From the NCBI RefSeq assembly GCF_958450345.1, contig NC_088780.1:103242226-103306225 (forward strand): a DNA stretch of 64,000 bases, written 5' to 3'. How positions within the stretch are numbered: the stretch's first letter is position 1; the number at the start of each line of letters is the position of its first letter. The stretch comes from Calliphora vicina. Taxonomy: Eukaryota > Arthropoda > Insecta > Diptera > Calliphoridae. Below the pieces are notes generated by a model. That model saw nothing but the letters and a program-made list of their open reading frames with translations. It was not told the DNA's origin and did not search any database. Below, piece after piece: positions 10,190-21,860 of this stretch. A program made the position numbers and the translations under genes.

Positions 10190-10560
10190 TGACTTTGTAT
10201 TGGGACTAGGGACAAATGTTTCACGATTTTCGAAATACTTTACAGTATAATTTCAGAGTACTTAGAACCTGTGCAAAATTCGATAACAGCATTCAAACAG
10301 CATTCCGGAGAAACATTTGTATGGGGGCTAGGTGAAATCTTGAAAAGATATTACCCATTTTCATTACCAAACAAACGCTTTCCAAAAATATAACAATCTT
10401 TGAAATAGTATGGGAAACACCAAAAAAATGGAACGTGTTTAAAAATTTTACATGTCGAAGGTACCCTACTTTGTGCCACCATAGATGCACCCCTGGAGTA
10501 TTTTTAGGGTACATTTTAATAGCCGTTTAGAAATGCCGGATTTATTTCCAAAAAATTTTG
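10190..10560 (+). repeat. Dispersed repeat pieces
   Basis: The stretch 10190-10370 (TGGGACTAGGGACAAATG through ATGGGGGCTAGGTGAAAT) resembles 53530-53720. The stretch 10420-10560 (TTTACATGTCGAAGGTACCC and TTTAGAAATGCCGGATTTA) matches the ends of the repeats at 19325-20080 and 27650-28410. Both look like fragments of older elements and are non-coding. Confidence 0.55.
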
Positions 10561-11239
10561 ATTCTTCCCCACTGAGTATTGTCGAAAAGGTTATTAAATG
10601 TATAATACTGTGAAATTAAATCTTTTGGTTCAAAAATACTGCAAGAACTATTAAAAAAAATCGTAAAAAAATATAATTTTAGGATTTTTGCCCATTGAAC
10701 AACAGGCTGGTAAAAGCCTTATATGACATATTCTAAATATACTACAATATACAGTAGTGGTCAAAACATTTGAAACTGAGATCTCATTTTAACTTTTCGT
10801 TGACTGTTTTTCTCCAAATCACATTTCATTACTAAAATTAATTTTTTTTTAATGCCATTATACATTGTTTTTGTTAAAAATATAAAAAAAAAACAAATTC
10901 CGTTAAAGTAAAACAACAAAAAATTTATTTTAAAAGATGTATTCAAAATGCAGCTGTTCAAAATCATAAAGAAATAAACACAGATGGCGACATGGCTCTC
11001 TTAAACAAATTCTCTTAAGCTCAGTGACATCAACAGTGACCCAATCTGATTGTATTATATGAAAATTCTATGTGATTTAGAATGGAAAAGTCAATAATTA
11101 TGTTTAAAATTATTTATGTTTAATAAAATAAAATGTATTTTAGGTTTTATGTTATTAGACATATTTTACTTTATTAATTTTCAATATTTTTGCTATATTT
11201 TAGTTCATGATTTTGATTTTTTATTATTATCTTATATAT

Positions 11240-11440
11240 AAATAGGCCACACGTTTTTTTGTGGTACACTTTTAAGTATGTTATTGTCCACCAACATTGA
11301 TGAGACATATATGGTTTAAAAGGCTATTTTCTCTAGATTTGCAGAATATCATTTTTTTTTAAATTCTTTCCATAAAAGTGGTAAAAAGCGTTTAAAAGTG
11401 GTCGAATTTCGGCCACCGGGCGATCCTACTTATTATTATT
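11240..11440 (+). repeat. Segment shared with 48000-48206
   Basis: It runs from TTTATATATAA.TAGGC and CACGTTTTTTTGTGGTACAC to GTGGTCGAATTTCGGCCACC and CGATCCTA, and is found in reverse orientation inside the hAT-like element at 47810-48856. It is non-coding. The GTGGCCGAAATTCGACCAC part is itself nearly palindromic. Confidence 0.7.
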
Positions 11441-11859
11441 GCAATTTTTGACTGCACACCACATTTTAATTTTTAATTAATTTTTTTATTAACTTTTCAC
11501 TATTTGTTTTGAAATTTCATATAAAAAGTAAGTATTTTACATTCAAAACATAAGAAAAGGGTCACTGTTGACGTCACGAAAAAAGAGTAAAAGAGTACAC
11601 TAAAATAACGGAATTGTCGATGTCGCAATCTTGTTTATTTCATTCATGGTTCAAAATATTTGCAACTCTTATTACTTTTATTCTTAACTATACTATTAAC
11701 ACTAACAAATGTTAGGAAATAACGGTAATCGCATTCCTTTTATTAATTCATGATTTAGATCTTTGTAATTTATTAAAAAACTCATAATAATAATTTTGCT
11801 ATAAGAGTTTTAATAAGATATTGGAAGCACTAACATCATACGAATTAATTTTGTGAAAA

Positions 11860-12807
11860 ATGGCAAAAAACAAATACAATTCTGTATTCAAGGTCAAAGT
11901 TTTAAATGACTTTAAAAATGGAATTTCTCAAAAAGATATTTCTCTAAAATATTCCGTACCAAAATCAACAATTTGCCGCATTGTTAATAGTGGTAACATC
12001 CATACAACTCACAAAGGAGGAAGAGAAGACAGAAAAATTAAGAATTTTTACACAAAATATCCTAAAGCAGTTCCTAGAGAAGTTAAAACTGAACTTTACA
12101 TCGATGCCAGTCTTTCCACAATTAAAAGAAGAGCCCGAGACTATGGTCTTATATGTTTTAGATGCACAAAAAAACCCTTTGTGTCGGAAAAAAATAGAAA
12201 AGCTCGGCTTGACTTTGCCCGCATCCATTTAAATTGGACTCAACTGCAATGGAAGAACGTACTATGGCCCGATGAGTCCAAATTCAACCTCCGGGGTTCA
12301 GATGGAAGAGCCTACATTCGACGACCACGAGGCGAAAAGTTTAATACACAACCGCCACAGTGAAGCACGGTGGTGGAAACATTATGGTGTGGGGGTGTTT
12401 GTCGGGAAATGGGATTGACCAATTCACCGGATTACTAATACAAAGACGGCCGCAATATATAGAGACCTTTTAGGCTCAGTTATGCTTCCATATGCAGAAT
12501 GGGAAATGCCACTTTCATGGACATTCCAGCACGATAACGACCCTAAACATAAGGCAGGGGTTGTAAAAGTATGGTTGGATGAAAATAATATTAGTGTCAC
12601 CACAATCTTAGTTAGTGCCGCCACAATCTCCAGATCTCAACCCGATTGAGAACATGTGGATGATTGCAAAACGGAATATTGGTAATAAAGTATTCCGAAA
12701 TGGTGATGGAATGAAATTCCCGAAGATTATATTAAAAAGCTAATAACCTCAATGCCTAAAAGATGTTCAGAGGTAATAAAAAATAACGGCTATGCTACAA
12801 AATACTG
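11860..12807 (+). pseudogene. Tc1-family transposase, frameshifted
   Basis: It opens MAKNKYNSVFKVKVLNDF, followed by a helix-turn-helix (ISQKDISLKYSVPKSTICRI), a second DNA-binding region and the block WPDESKFNLRGSDGRAYIRRP with the first catalytic Asp. The frame is lost near 12360. KHGGGNIMVWGCLSGNGI, FQHDNDPKHKAGVVK (second Asp, about 12533) and NPIENMWM (Glu, about 12648) then follow in shifted frames, ending in NGYATKY and TGA. The order and motifs are those of Tc1 (DD34E) transposases, usually about 340 residues. At least two frameshifts make it inactive. Confidence 0.85.
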
Positions 12808-13072
12808 AATATTCAAATCAATTTTTAGATTTGTATAATATTTCCTTTAAGAGTTGCAAATGTTTTGAACACTTGTATTTAAACTAATTTCATTAAACTT
12901 GATTTTTTTTATTGTTGTAAATTTATGAATATTTTTTTTTTGTTTTTGTAAAATAATATGCAATAACTGAATTTAATAAAAAATAAAAAAACGTACACTG
13001 GAAGTCTTTGAAAAAAAAAATAAAGAATTAGACAAAATGTAATTTCAGTTGCAAATGTTTTGAACACCACTT

Positions 13073-13320
13073 TATATAATACTATATAACATTGACGACT
13101 GCTCGCTTTGGGCCTTCAAAAAAATAGGCTAAATCCAAATTTTCGACATTAAATGGACTTGCAAAGGACCACTATTAAAAATTTTACACATAATTTATGT
13201 TGGAATAATCTCAATTGTAATACTTATCTTTAAGAAAAAATATTGTACTTTGGTAAACATATTTTTTTTCATTTGAATGTAAACATTACTTACAACTTTG
13301 GTATATTTGTAGATCCCCAC
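13073..13320. other. Spacer and truncated Tc1-like element 2 end
   Basis: The last 30 bp (TTGGTATATTTGTAGATCCCCAC) resemble 18297-18317, the region after the Tc1-like element 2 gene. With 13882-13995 this forms a truncated copy of that element's right end. The rest is featureless. Confidence 0.4.
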
Positions 13321-13881
13321 TAGGGTTCCTAATTTCCCGGACTTTTTTCTTTCCCGAGAGGAAATTAAAAAATCGTTACATTCCGGGAATACCCATACCA
13401 GGGTTTTAAAAGAAGTATAAAATAACTATATTTGGTTTTACAATGTTGGTCCAGCCTTTATAAGGGTTTCTAATTTAATAATGGCATTTGATCGGTATTG
13501 TCACAGTCGTAGTTTTAATCAGTATAAAATCAATAAATTCTTTGTTTAATTAAAAAACTTATGAATTGCCACTATGTTAAATCTATAAAACATGCGTAAT
13601 TAGAGACATTTTTCATATCTGATTGTAGATAAACAAATTTGAACCACTATTACTTCTTTGCCAACTGACTATCTGTTGCTAGAACCGAAAAAATCTATGG
13701 ATATAATAGAATGATTCAATTAGCAACAAATTTGGCCATCGAAACGAATCTGAAAATTGTAACTTTTAGATTAAAACTTATGAAGAAATTGCCGAAAATT
13801 CCCGACAAACATTTCCCGAAAATTAACAAAAAAAATATTCCCGGGAATTCCCAGCAATATTTTTCGCGCTTAGGAACCCTA
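13321..13881. mobile_element. hAT-like miniature element with TAGGGTTCC ends
   Basis: Left end TAGGGTTCCTAATTTCCCGG and right end CGCTTAGGAACCCTA form terminal inverted repeats with a fold-back TTCCCGGGAA-rich subterminal region. The TAGGG start fits hAT end rules. Flanks ATCCCCAC and, four bases after the right end, ACCCCCAT resemble a mutated 8-bp duplication. It interrupts the truncated Tc1-like end. Its 3' part recurs at 42082-42300. No protein is coded. Confidence 0.6.
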
Positions 13882-13997
13882 ACTAACCCCCATTGAAATT
13901 TTTCGACAAACATTTTCCTGGAAAATTATAATCCTTAAATGTCCTTTTTGAAAGGATTTTTTTTGAATTTGAATTTTTTTGCCCTTTTAGAATTATA

Positions 13998-15636
13998 GGG
14001 TCGCTATTCTGTTCCACAAAAAGCTGTTGGACAGTGTTATTGATAAATTCATTGAAATTTATTTATGGGGTACATGGTTGCTTGGGGACCGTTACGGTTA
14101 TAAGTGATATCAAAAAAGTTATTTTATAACAGTTATTTTGTGATTTAAAAAATAAAACTTCATCTAAAACAATTATTATTCAACGTAAAAATAAAAGTTC
14201 GCATGAATCCCTAAAAAAAATTGTTTAAAATAGCAGTCATAAAAAAAAATCATTTGAGGAGTTTTATTTTCCCGCCAGAAAAAAAACTCAATTGAGGAGT
14301 ATTATTTTTTCCGTCATAAAATAAAAATAAAAGTTATGTGATTAGTTTTATTTGCATTTAAATTAAATAAATGTCATTAAAATAAAATCAAGTGGGATTT
14401 TAATTTGTTATTGTTTGATTGCTATTATCAAATTGTTGTTTTTTGTTAACAAATAAATTGCTACAAACATTATATCAGATAGACCCAATAAAGAAAGATA
14501 CTGAACAACTGGATACTGGAAAACCGTTATTAACGCCCTGTAAAAATATCAAAGCTTAAAAAACAGCAATAATAAACAGTGATTTTATATTTTCTTACAT
14601 TCCCTTTATTTACGGAAAATCCTTTAGCTTTAAAATCATTAAATATTTTTAAACGTGATCTAGGAAAAACAATTATATGTAGCTATAAAACTATAAATAG
14701 CCAGTTGATTTTTAAACATGTTTAAACATGTCTGAATAAAGAATTTTTGGCCAAAACATCAATTTATTACCGTTCACTAATGTGTGGCAGTAAAGCGCAG
14801 CATGCAACCAAGTACATTGTACTTTATAACCAACAAATAAATATTTATTTGGCTAATATTGTGTTACTTTATTTATTTTATTACATGTATTTTGTAAATA
14901 ATCGTACACTGGTGTCAAAGATACAAAATTTTTTTACTAAAATTAGTGTGTGCTTGAGTTTTACCACAAACAAATACATACTATCTTTCTCGTATCAGAC
15001 TGATTTAATGCTTTTTGAGTGTGTTTTCTTTTTTTGGCATTTATTTCAATTTTTTCGCTTTTTGTTTTGATAATTAAACACATCGAAAGGGTTTAATTTG
15101 TATTATACTGATATTAAATACAAATAACAATTTTGTGTAACCAAATAGACAAAAATGTATAAAAATAAATATAAATGATACGATGATAGCAGCGGTAATA
15201 ATGAACATTATGCTAATGATGGATGTTGAATGTTGAATGATGATAATAAAAGGATTCGAAATTGATAAGCGTGATAATATTAATAAAAAACTTGTATGAC
15301 TTGTAATGACATATGTTAAATATTTATTACGTAATCGTAGTAACAACAAAACAAAACCAATTTATTATTAACTGTCACTATTTACATATGTTTTATGTAG
15401 TTAAATATTACACTAAAAATAACAAAATACATATATTCGTAGTTCGAACATAAAGAAAATATGTGTAAATTTATTATTAAATTACAGTAGAATTTAATTA
15501 AAATGAAAAAGCTCTGAGAATGCTACAATAGTTAACCTTGAATTTTTTAACAATTATTATGAATTGTAATGGCTTTAATGTAGTTACAATTTTAATAACA
15601 CTGTCCAAGAGCATTTTTGGAACAGAATAGCGACCC
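13998..15636. mobile_element. 1.64-kb element with GGGTCGCTATTCTG ends
   Basis: About 44-bp terminal inverted repeats (GGGTCGCTATTCTGTTCCA at the start, mirrored at 15593-15636) differ at only a few positions. TA flanks both sides. The interior is AT-rich with no credible coding frame; two short open frames at 14747 and 15349 look fortuitous. It lies between a truncated right end and the left end of Tc1-like element 2, so its flanks are also inverted copies of each other (AGAATTATA/TATAATTCT). Confidence 0.65.
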
Positions 15637-15969
15637 TATAATTCTGAAAGAGCATGTTGAGTAGAGCATTTTTGTAGAATAAACTTATAGTCCAGCTGGT
15701 CTGATTTTTTTTTTACAGTGGGTCAAAGTTTTCATTTTTTGATCGAAGGGAGCAGTATACTAACTGAAAAAAATGTTGTAAGTTAATATCTGATAGAATT
15801 CTTATGGTCAGAGTTATATTATGGAATTTTATGGGGATCATTTTTGTGGAAGATCTTAACCCTTTAGCTCGTCTCTTTAGGGGTCAATTTGACCCTTTTT
15901 TGAGAAAATCAAATAGTCCTTTCAAAAAGGACATTTAAATGATTTGTGTAAAAGACAAACCAAAGAAAC

Positions 15970-16224
15970 TTGGGTAGACCAAAGAAAACCAGCCTGGAAA
16001 CAGATAGAAGGAAACCGATAAGGATAAAAGCTATTTGTGCTGAGATTGGTAATGAGGTCAGTCCTCAAATAGTTCGGCGTCGTCTTGTGCAAGCCAAACT
16101 GCCCGGGAGAATTGCCAGAACAGTTCCACTAATGCGCAAACAAAATATAAAGATGAGATTGGAATTTGCAAAAGAACACTTACATTGGTCCGGATGTGAT
16201 GGAGAAAAAAAGTGGCGAAATATA
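15970..16224 (+). pseudogene. Tc1-type transposase remnant, N-terminal piece
   Basis: Encodes GRPKKTSLETDRRKPIRIKA, a GRPR-like motif and second helix-turn-helix, through RLEFAKEHLHWSG to KWRNI. The first DNA-binding helix is missing. The codon ATA at the break joins the TTATGG after the insertion, giving KWRNILWSDETK, so reading was continuous before the insertion at 16225-17718. Confidence 0.8.
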
Positions 16225-17718
16225 TCGAGCCCTTAGCGCCAAATTATCGTAAGCGACAAAACACAAATTTTACAGGAGAAGGTTTTTTCGATTATTTTGA
16301 AATTTATACATAAAATTAAAAATGTTATGATGCGATACAATATAATTTCGTTCAAGCTATTTGTCTATTTTTCAAAAATATTTATAGCCTTTGACAATTA
16401 AAAATTCATGGAATACTTTATTGAAAAATATGACAAAAAATGTTTTTTATTGAATTTTTGCATAGATACAAATTTTTCGAATTGAAATTAAATGTTTATT
16501 TATGAATAGTTTTTAATGAAATTTCACAGTTATGTAAAATTTTCTATTCAAAATGGAAAAATAAAAACGAATTTTGAAATTTATTATCAGCAATCCCGCA
16601 ATTCCCAAAAAAGTGTTGAAAAATCCCAAAAATTTAATTTTTTTGTTTTTTGGCTATAATATCCATACCAGAGTCGGAGTTATCGGAACCCTTTACTAAA
16701 TAATTAAAAGCATATTGGGCCATCCAAAATCGGTTATTATATTTTGATATCGAATATGCGATTTGAGAATTTTTACCCCAAATTTTAATTTTACATAAAA
16801 ATAGGTATTTTTTAATGGACCTGGTCACTTCGGTAACAAAAATATTTAATTTTTTGTTTCATTTTAAATATTTTATGAAAAGTTAGCTTTCAGAAAAAAT
16901 AAATTCCTTATACATACTCTTAGAAATTTTTTGTGATAACTTAAAAAGAAAAACAGTTCTTTTTTCACAAAAATTTAGCGAAAAATCGGCTTTTTAAAAT
17001 TTTTTAAATTCAAATGCATATAACTTTGGACGTAGTCATTATTTTTAAACAGTTCTTTTTCTGTCTGACACATACATATGTTGTTAGTCCAATGAAGAAA
17101 AACTGAAGAAAATCGCAAAATATTTGGATACGCTGTTATCAAAAAACTGGAGTAGGTTTGGTAAAAATATTGAACATTTAATTTTCAAATGCGAATATCT
17201 GCTTAGCTATAAGAGGTAATTGATAGCTACGACTAGGTCTTTTGTAGCGCTCGATGAAAAGATTTTATATGTGTAATTTTTTTTGAAATCGGAACACAAA
17301 CGAAGAAATAGGATTGTTTTAAAAATGTAACATACCCGAGGTGTCCTACTTTGAGGTCGCGCCCTGTTGGTCGCGCCCCTGTTGGGCCCATGAGGTCCAC
17401 ATTCAGAACTTAAACTCGACAGCACTTCTTCTTTGCGCGTGTGAAATTTCATTCAAACCAATCTAACCATTTAGAAGTTACAGATTTATTTCCTTCTTTT
17501 TTTTCTATACCACTATGTGTCGCTTACGATAAAATTCGTTTACTGTAAAAAGTAAACATTGACTTACGATAAAATCTTACCCCCTATATTTTTGAAGTTA
17601 TTAACAATTTTGATATTCCGAGAATGCTAAAACATCAGTCGGTCCATAAAATTTTAATTTTTGAAATAAAAAAAAATTAGAAAATGTCGCTTACGATAAT
17701 TTGGCGCTAAGGGCTCGA
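16225..17718. mobile_element. TA-inserting element with TCGAGCCCTTAGCGCC ends
   Basis: A 1494-bp element with perfect 34-bp terminal inverted repeats, starting TCGAGCCCTTAGCGCC and going on through AAATTATCGTAAGCGACA. TA occurs on both sides (16223-16224 and 17719-17720). Removing it together with one TA restores the Tc1 transposase reading RNILWSDE exactly, which proves the boundaries. It has no transposase frame. Related sequence occurs at 6405-7500 and one end at 40485-40895. TA duplication suggests a Tc1/mariner-mobilised, non-autonomous element, unusually long for a MITE. Confidence 0.88.
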
Positions 17719-17720
17719 TA

Positions 17721-18220
17721 TTATGGAGCGATGAGACAAAAATAAACTTGTTTGGCAACGACTGCCAAAGAAATGTCCGCCGTCCTAAAGGTAAAGAATT
17801 CCATGTAAAGTTTACAAAGAAGACGATTAAACATGGAGGAGGAAACATAATGGTTTGGGGTTGCTTTTCTTGGGATGGTATTGGTCCGATATATAGAATT
17901 GAAAATACAATGAACGCAGATGGGTACAGAGACATATTGGAAAATGTTATGCTTCCATATGCTAGGGAGAATATGCCATTATTGTGGACATTTCAAGCTG
18001 GCCTAGCCAGTCTCCTGATTTAAACCCCATAGAAAACTTATGGAGTGAACTAAAGAAAAGGTTATCGAAGGAGGTTTTCAAAAATAGAGACGATTTATGG
18101 GAGAAAACGCAAAAAATATGGTACGAGATCCCCTTGCAAACTTGTCAAAAGTTGATATCTAGTATGCCTAGAAGAGTGGAGAAAGTTGTACAAAACAAAG
18201 GTGGCTATACTGGATATTAG
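17721..18220 (+). pseudogene. Tc1-type transposase remnant, catalytic piece
   Basis: It starts LWSDETKINLFGND (first catalytic Asp), then KHGGGNIMVWGCFSWDGIGP, ILENVMLPYARENMP and WTFQ. Here about 60-70 bases are missing, removing the HDND block with the second Asp and shifting the frame. It resumes at SQSPDLNPIENLWSELKKRL (catalytic Glu) and ends KGGYTGY and TAG. These are standard Tc1 (DD34E) landmarks. The deletion of a catalytic residue and the insertion upstream both make it inactive. Confidence 0.85.
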
Positions 18221-18659
18221 TCCTAGGTTAATATGTTTTAAAATTTTTAAAGAAAAAAATAATTACTTTTAGAATCATTTGTTTTTTTATCTACATCTTT
18301 GGTATCTTTGGTGACCCCCACTAAAATTTTCCGGCAAAAATTTTCGTCGAATATTTTATTCCTTAAATGTCCTTTTTGAAAGGACTTTTTTTCATTTTCT
18401 TCAAAAAAGGATCAAATTAACCCCTAAGGAGAGGAGCTAGAGGGTTAAGATCTTCCACAAAAATGATCTCCATAAAATTCCACAATATAACTCTGACAAT
18501 AAGAATTCTCTTAGACATTTACTTACAACATTTTTTTCAGTTAGTATACTGCTCCTTTCGATAAAAAAATGAACCCACTGAAAAAAAAAAATTCCGACAA
18601 GGTGGACTATAAGTTTATTCTACAGAAATGATCTACTCAACATGCCAATTCAGAATTAT

Positions 18660-19324
18660 GGGTTGCACAGTGTAATTTGAAGACATTTAGTAAGTGTTTA
18701 ATATTGTAGGGAATGTGATTATTAATAGTTTTATAGGATTCAATTAAAGTGACAGTGAATAAATACTTTGCAATAATTGTCCAAGAAATTTTGCAAAAGA
18801 AACCCTAGCTCAAAAAAGAATTTCAAGCCCCCGGATTTCATTATGAAAAAGTCAAATATTCATAAATTTTCTCAACAATTTTATAAATTTTCCCGAAAAA
18901 GGCGATAAAATCGAAAAAAATGCACGAAAGCGCCCCCTGCCGACTCTCAAAAATAAAACCCAAAAATATAAATACTTGTATTTGCTATTTATCTCTTATA
19001 ATTTCCGAGTTATAGGTATTTAAAATTGAAGGACGGAGTTTTATGTGGCATATTTTTTAATCTAATTGAGATATTGAAATTTTTTTTGTAAAACCACAAA
19101 TTAACTTATTTAAACAAAAAAAATTAGTTCGAAATAAATGTGGATGAAATTGTTCCGAATATTTGCAATCCTATTAAAATATCGATACAAAGTTTAGTTT
19201 TAGAAACTCAATAAATATGTAATAAAATCTTTATTTATTAACAAAAATCTATGAAATTTTCAACGTTTTTTACATTTGTTATTCTAAATGACAAAATGTA
19301 AAAAAAAACTTGTTAAAAGGTCAA
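18660..19324. other. AT-rich intron sequence
   Basis: No coding frame is seen. Near 18925 is a short GC-richer patch (GCACGAAAGCGCCCCCTGCC) that may be the start of the repeat that follows. Confidence 0.4.
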
Positions 19325-20080
19325 ATGGATTCCCGCAATTCCTAAAAATTGGAGAAAATCCCTAAAAATGGTATTTTTTACAATTTTTCCCATAGGGTCC
19401 ACATTTCCTCCGGGGCTGAGAAAATACTTGGGGAATAAATAGACAACACATCAAGGTTTCCAAAGCTACTTTCCGTTTTCCGAGATCTCAGATTTGGGAT
19501 TTTAAAAAATGTGGCCCAAAATTGTGAAATTTTGATAAAAAAAAAGATAGGTCAAATTCCGAAGGGCGTAGGGGGGATATATTCAAAAAATAGGACATGT
19601 ATTTTATATAAAAATGTTCTCCGTAAAGACACCTTACAGAAAAACATAAAATTGTTATATGTTCTTAAAGAAAGTTTTTTTTTAATAAAAAAAGAGTTAA
19701 CTCAACTTTTCGCCCAAAAAACAACAAAAATCTCCTATTTTTTTAATTTTTAAATTGAAAATCGTTTGTGTTTGGATCCATAATTGATATTGCTCTGAAA
19801 TCTATTGCATATGATTGGTAATTTAGTTGTCTAACTAACAAAAAAAAATTTGAGTCCATTCGGTCCAAAAGTAAGCACTATATTTTTAAAAAAGCTGACC
19901 AAGGTATGCAAATTTTTAAAATTCCAATATCTCGGAAATTATAAGTGATAAATAGCACACGCAAGCATGTTCTTTTAAGAGCACCTTACTTAGGTTACCT
20001 TACTCCTAGGTTACGCTCACGTCAAATGTTATCCCAATCGAACCAGCCGTTTAGAAATGCCAGATTTACTTCCAAAAAAA
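19325..20080 (+). repeat. Dispersed repeat R4, copy 1
   Basis: It runs from ATTCCCGCAATTCCTAAAAA, through GGGGCTGAGAAAATAC and ATTCCGAAGGGCGTAGGGG, to CCGTTTAGAAATGCCAGATT. The same sequence lies at 27650-28410, and its last 140 bases at 10420-10560. It is non-coding. The open frame at 19511 breaks in the other copy. Confidence 0.7.
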
Positions 20081-20231
20081 TCCTAATGGACTGGGATATA
20101 ATTAGTGTTTGAAGAAGACTTCTGCCATTATTAACTAACATAAAGGGTTTTTAATTAAGCGCTTCCCATCTTAAAAATTCAATAAAACAAAGAGCGTGTG
20201 AAACATTTTGAAATTTTTTGAAACATTTTGA

Positions 20232-21860
20232 ATATGGGCATTTCCTAGGGTCACGAACGTACGTTCGTACGTATTTGATGTCCAAAGAATGTAGAAAAAA
20301 ATACTATTCCTAGCATTTTCTTTGCGATTGGTATCTCTATGTTTAGTACAAAAGATGTATTCCATTGACTTTACGTTTTCATAATGATAGTTATAAACAT
20401 GTGGTAACGAACGTACGCAAAATAGAAGTAAACTTTAGCTGACAGTAGTGAAATTAAAAAATCTGCGAAAAATAACGGAATATTTAAAAGCGATTAATTT
20501 ATTTTAAAAGTGTACTAATGTAGGTTTTACACAAGAAAAAATATCTCTATTGGTTTTTGTTTAATTGGCTTAAGTACCGGTCGCGAACGTACGAATTTTC
20601 CATATGTTTTTTTTATTATTATCACCGTGCCTTTTTTCATAAATATCTTCAAATTTCCTTAACAAACAAGTAAGAAAGTATGGTCAAGCCCGACCATATA
20701 ATACCATACACTAAGTAACATTTTTCTTTTAAAAATTAAATAATTTATATTCGTGAGTAATTTTTGTAGTGGGACTTATATGGGAGCTATGACCAATTAT
20801 GGACCGATCACCATGAAATTAGGTCGTGTGATTTATATCTATATGAAAGTTTACTATGTTGAATTCTGTGTGTATACCAACATTTTTAAGCGATTTATGT
20901 ACGTTAAAGTGATTTTCGGAAGCGGGTCTATATGGGAGCTATGACTAATTATGGACCGATCGTAACAAAATTTGGTGACATGAATTCAGTATATATAAAA
21001 CTTATTTGGAACGATACTTGTGTATATACCTATATAAATTAAACATTTATGACCGATAAAGTCCAATTTCGTACGGACATTTGTATGGAGGCTATGTGAA
21101 ATAATGGACCGATTTCAACCAGTTTCAACAGGCTTCGTTCTTGGGTCGAAAAAATTATATGTACAAAATTTAATCGAAATATCTTCAAAATTGCGACCTG
21201 TACTAGCGCACAAGGATTACATGGACAGCCAGCCAGACGGACGGACGAACATCGTTTCAGATCGATTTAGAAAGTTATTCTGAAACACTGAAGATAGAAT
21301 GCATCATTCTGATACGTGTTAAGATAATAAATGTATTCTTTATGAAAAAAATTTACTTACGGTCACGAACGTACGAAATTTTGCAAATAAAAAAAACTTT
21401 ATTTAATTGTAACCCAGAAGTTTTTTTTATTTACAAATGAGTGACACCGAACTTAATTAAAATGTGTTCTGTCTGGCTCCAGTTGACGTTTAATGCAAAG
21501 CAATTACAATAAAATTATGTTTTCGGTCGCGAACGTACGATAGATAAGAAACAAAGTAAAAATTAACCGTTAATCGAACTTCTTTTGTTCTCCTTACACT
21601 TTTCTCTTCTTAATTGATTGTAATTAATGTAATGTAAAATAATTAAATATAAAAATGTCTTTAGAACAAGCTTAAAAAGGAAATATAAAATTTTCCAGTT
21701 TCCTGCCCAAATTTCTAAATTAAAACAGCTGAGATTTGCTATGAAATCATTCTATTATAAAAACATAAATTGTTTTTTATAATTATAAAAAATAAAACAC
21801 GATGATTATCAACATTTTATTTTTCTATCCTGGTAGACCATTCAGGGGAAATGCCCATAT
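20232..21860. mobile_element. Inverted-repeat element with CGTACG motifs, copy B
   Basis: Ends ATATGGGCATTTCC (20232-20245) and its complement (21847-21860) match copy A at 2447-3191 except for one base. TA again lies at the outer edge. It holds five blocks of G(T/G)(C/A)(A/G)CGAACGTACG at about 20249 (doubled as an inverted pair), 20402, 20579, 21361 and 21525, where copy A has GTCACGTACGAT. A Helitron-like repeat (20666-21335) is nested inside, so about 960 bp is original element. No coding frame is seen. Confidence 0.65.
20666..21335 (+). repeat. Dispersed repeat P (Helitron/Helentron-like)
   Basis: Starts ACAAGTAAGAAAGTATGG, with a GGTC..CCCGACC hairpin and ATAATACC. Two internal near-repeats, GGGAGCTATGACCAATTATG and GGGAGCTATGACTAATTATG, follow, then TGCGACCTGTACTAGCGCAC, CAGCCAGCCAGACGGACGG and a weak end near 21335. 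It interrupts the CGTACG element. Confidence 0.75.

Larger units (their letters stand above)
10752..13072 (+). mobile_element. Tc1-like element 1 with IR/DR-type ends
   Basis: Outer ends CAGTAGTGGTCAAAACATTTG (10752) and its diverged complement (about 13048-13072) lie next to TA. A second inverted pair, TTCAAAATATTTGCAACTCTTA at 11650 and its complement at 12852-12878, lies inside. Two repeats per end is the IR/DR layout of some Tc1 elements. On the right they are about 200 bp apart. On the left they are about 900 bp apart, suggesting roughly 700 bp was inserted there; 11240-11440 is shared with 48000-48206. The transposase is at 11860-12807. Confidence 0.7.
15639..18659 (+). mobile_element. 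Tc1-like element 2 with about 320-bp inverted repeats
   Basis: The left arm (15639-15951) and right arm (18338-18659) are long inverted repeats. They share TAATTCTGAA, CATGTTGAGTAGA, AGTATACTAACTGAAAAAAA, TTTTGTGGAAGATCTTAACC and CCTTTCAAAAAGGACATTTA. Between them lies a broken Tc1-type transposase, itself split by a 1.49-kb insertion. The arms still pair well, so this copy is probably not ancient. Confidence 0.8.

Noticed and set aside
14747..15349. Open frames of 107 and 91 codons on opposite strands
   Set aside because: Both are Phe/Tyr/Ile-rich as expected from AT-rich DNA, and they lie inside an inverted-repeat element.
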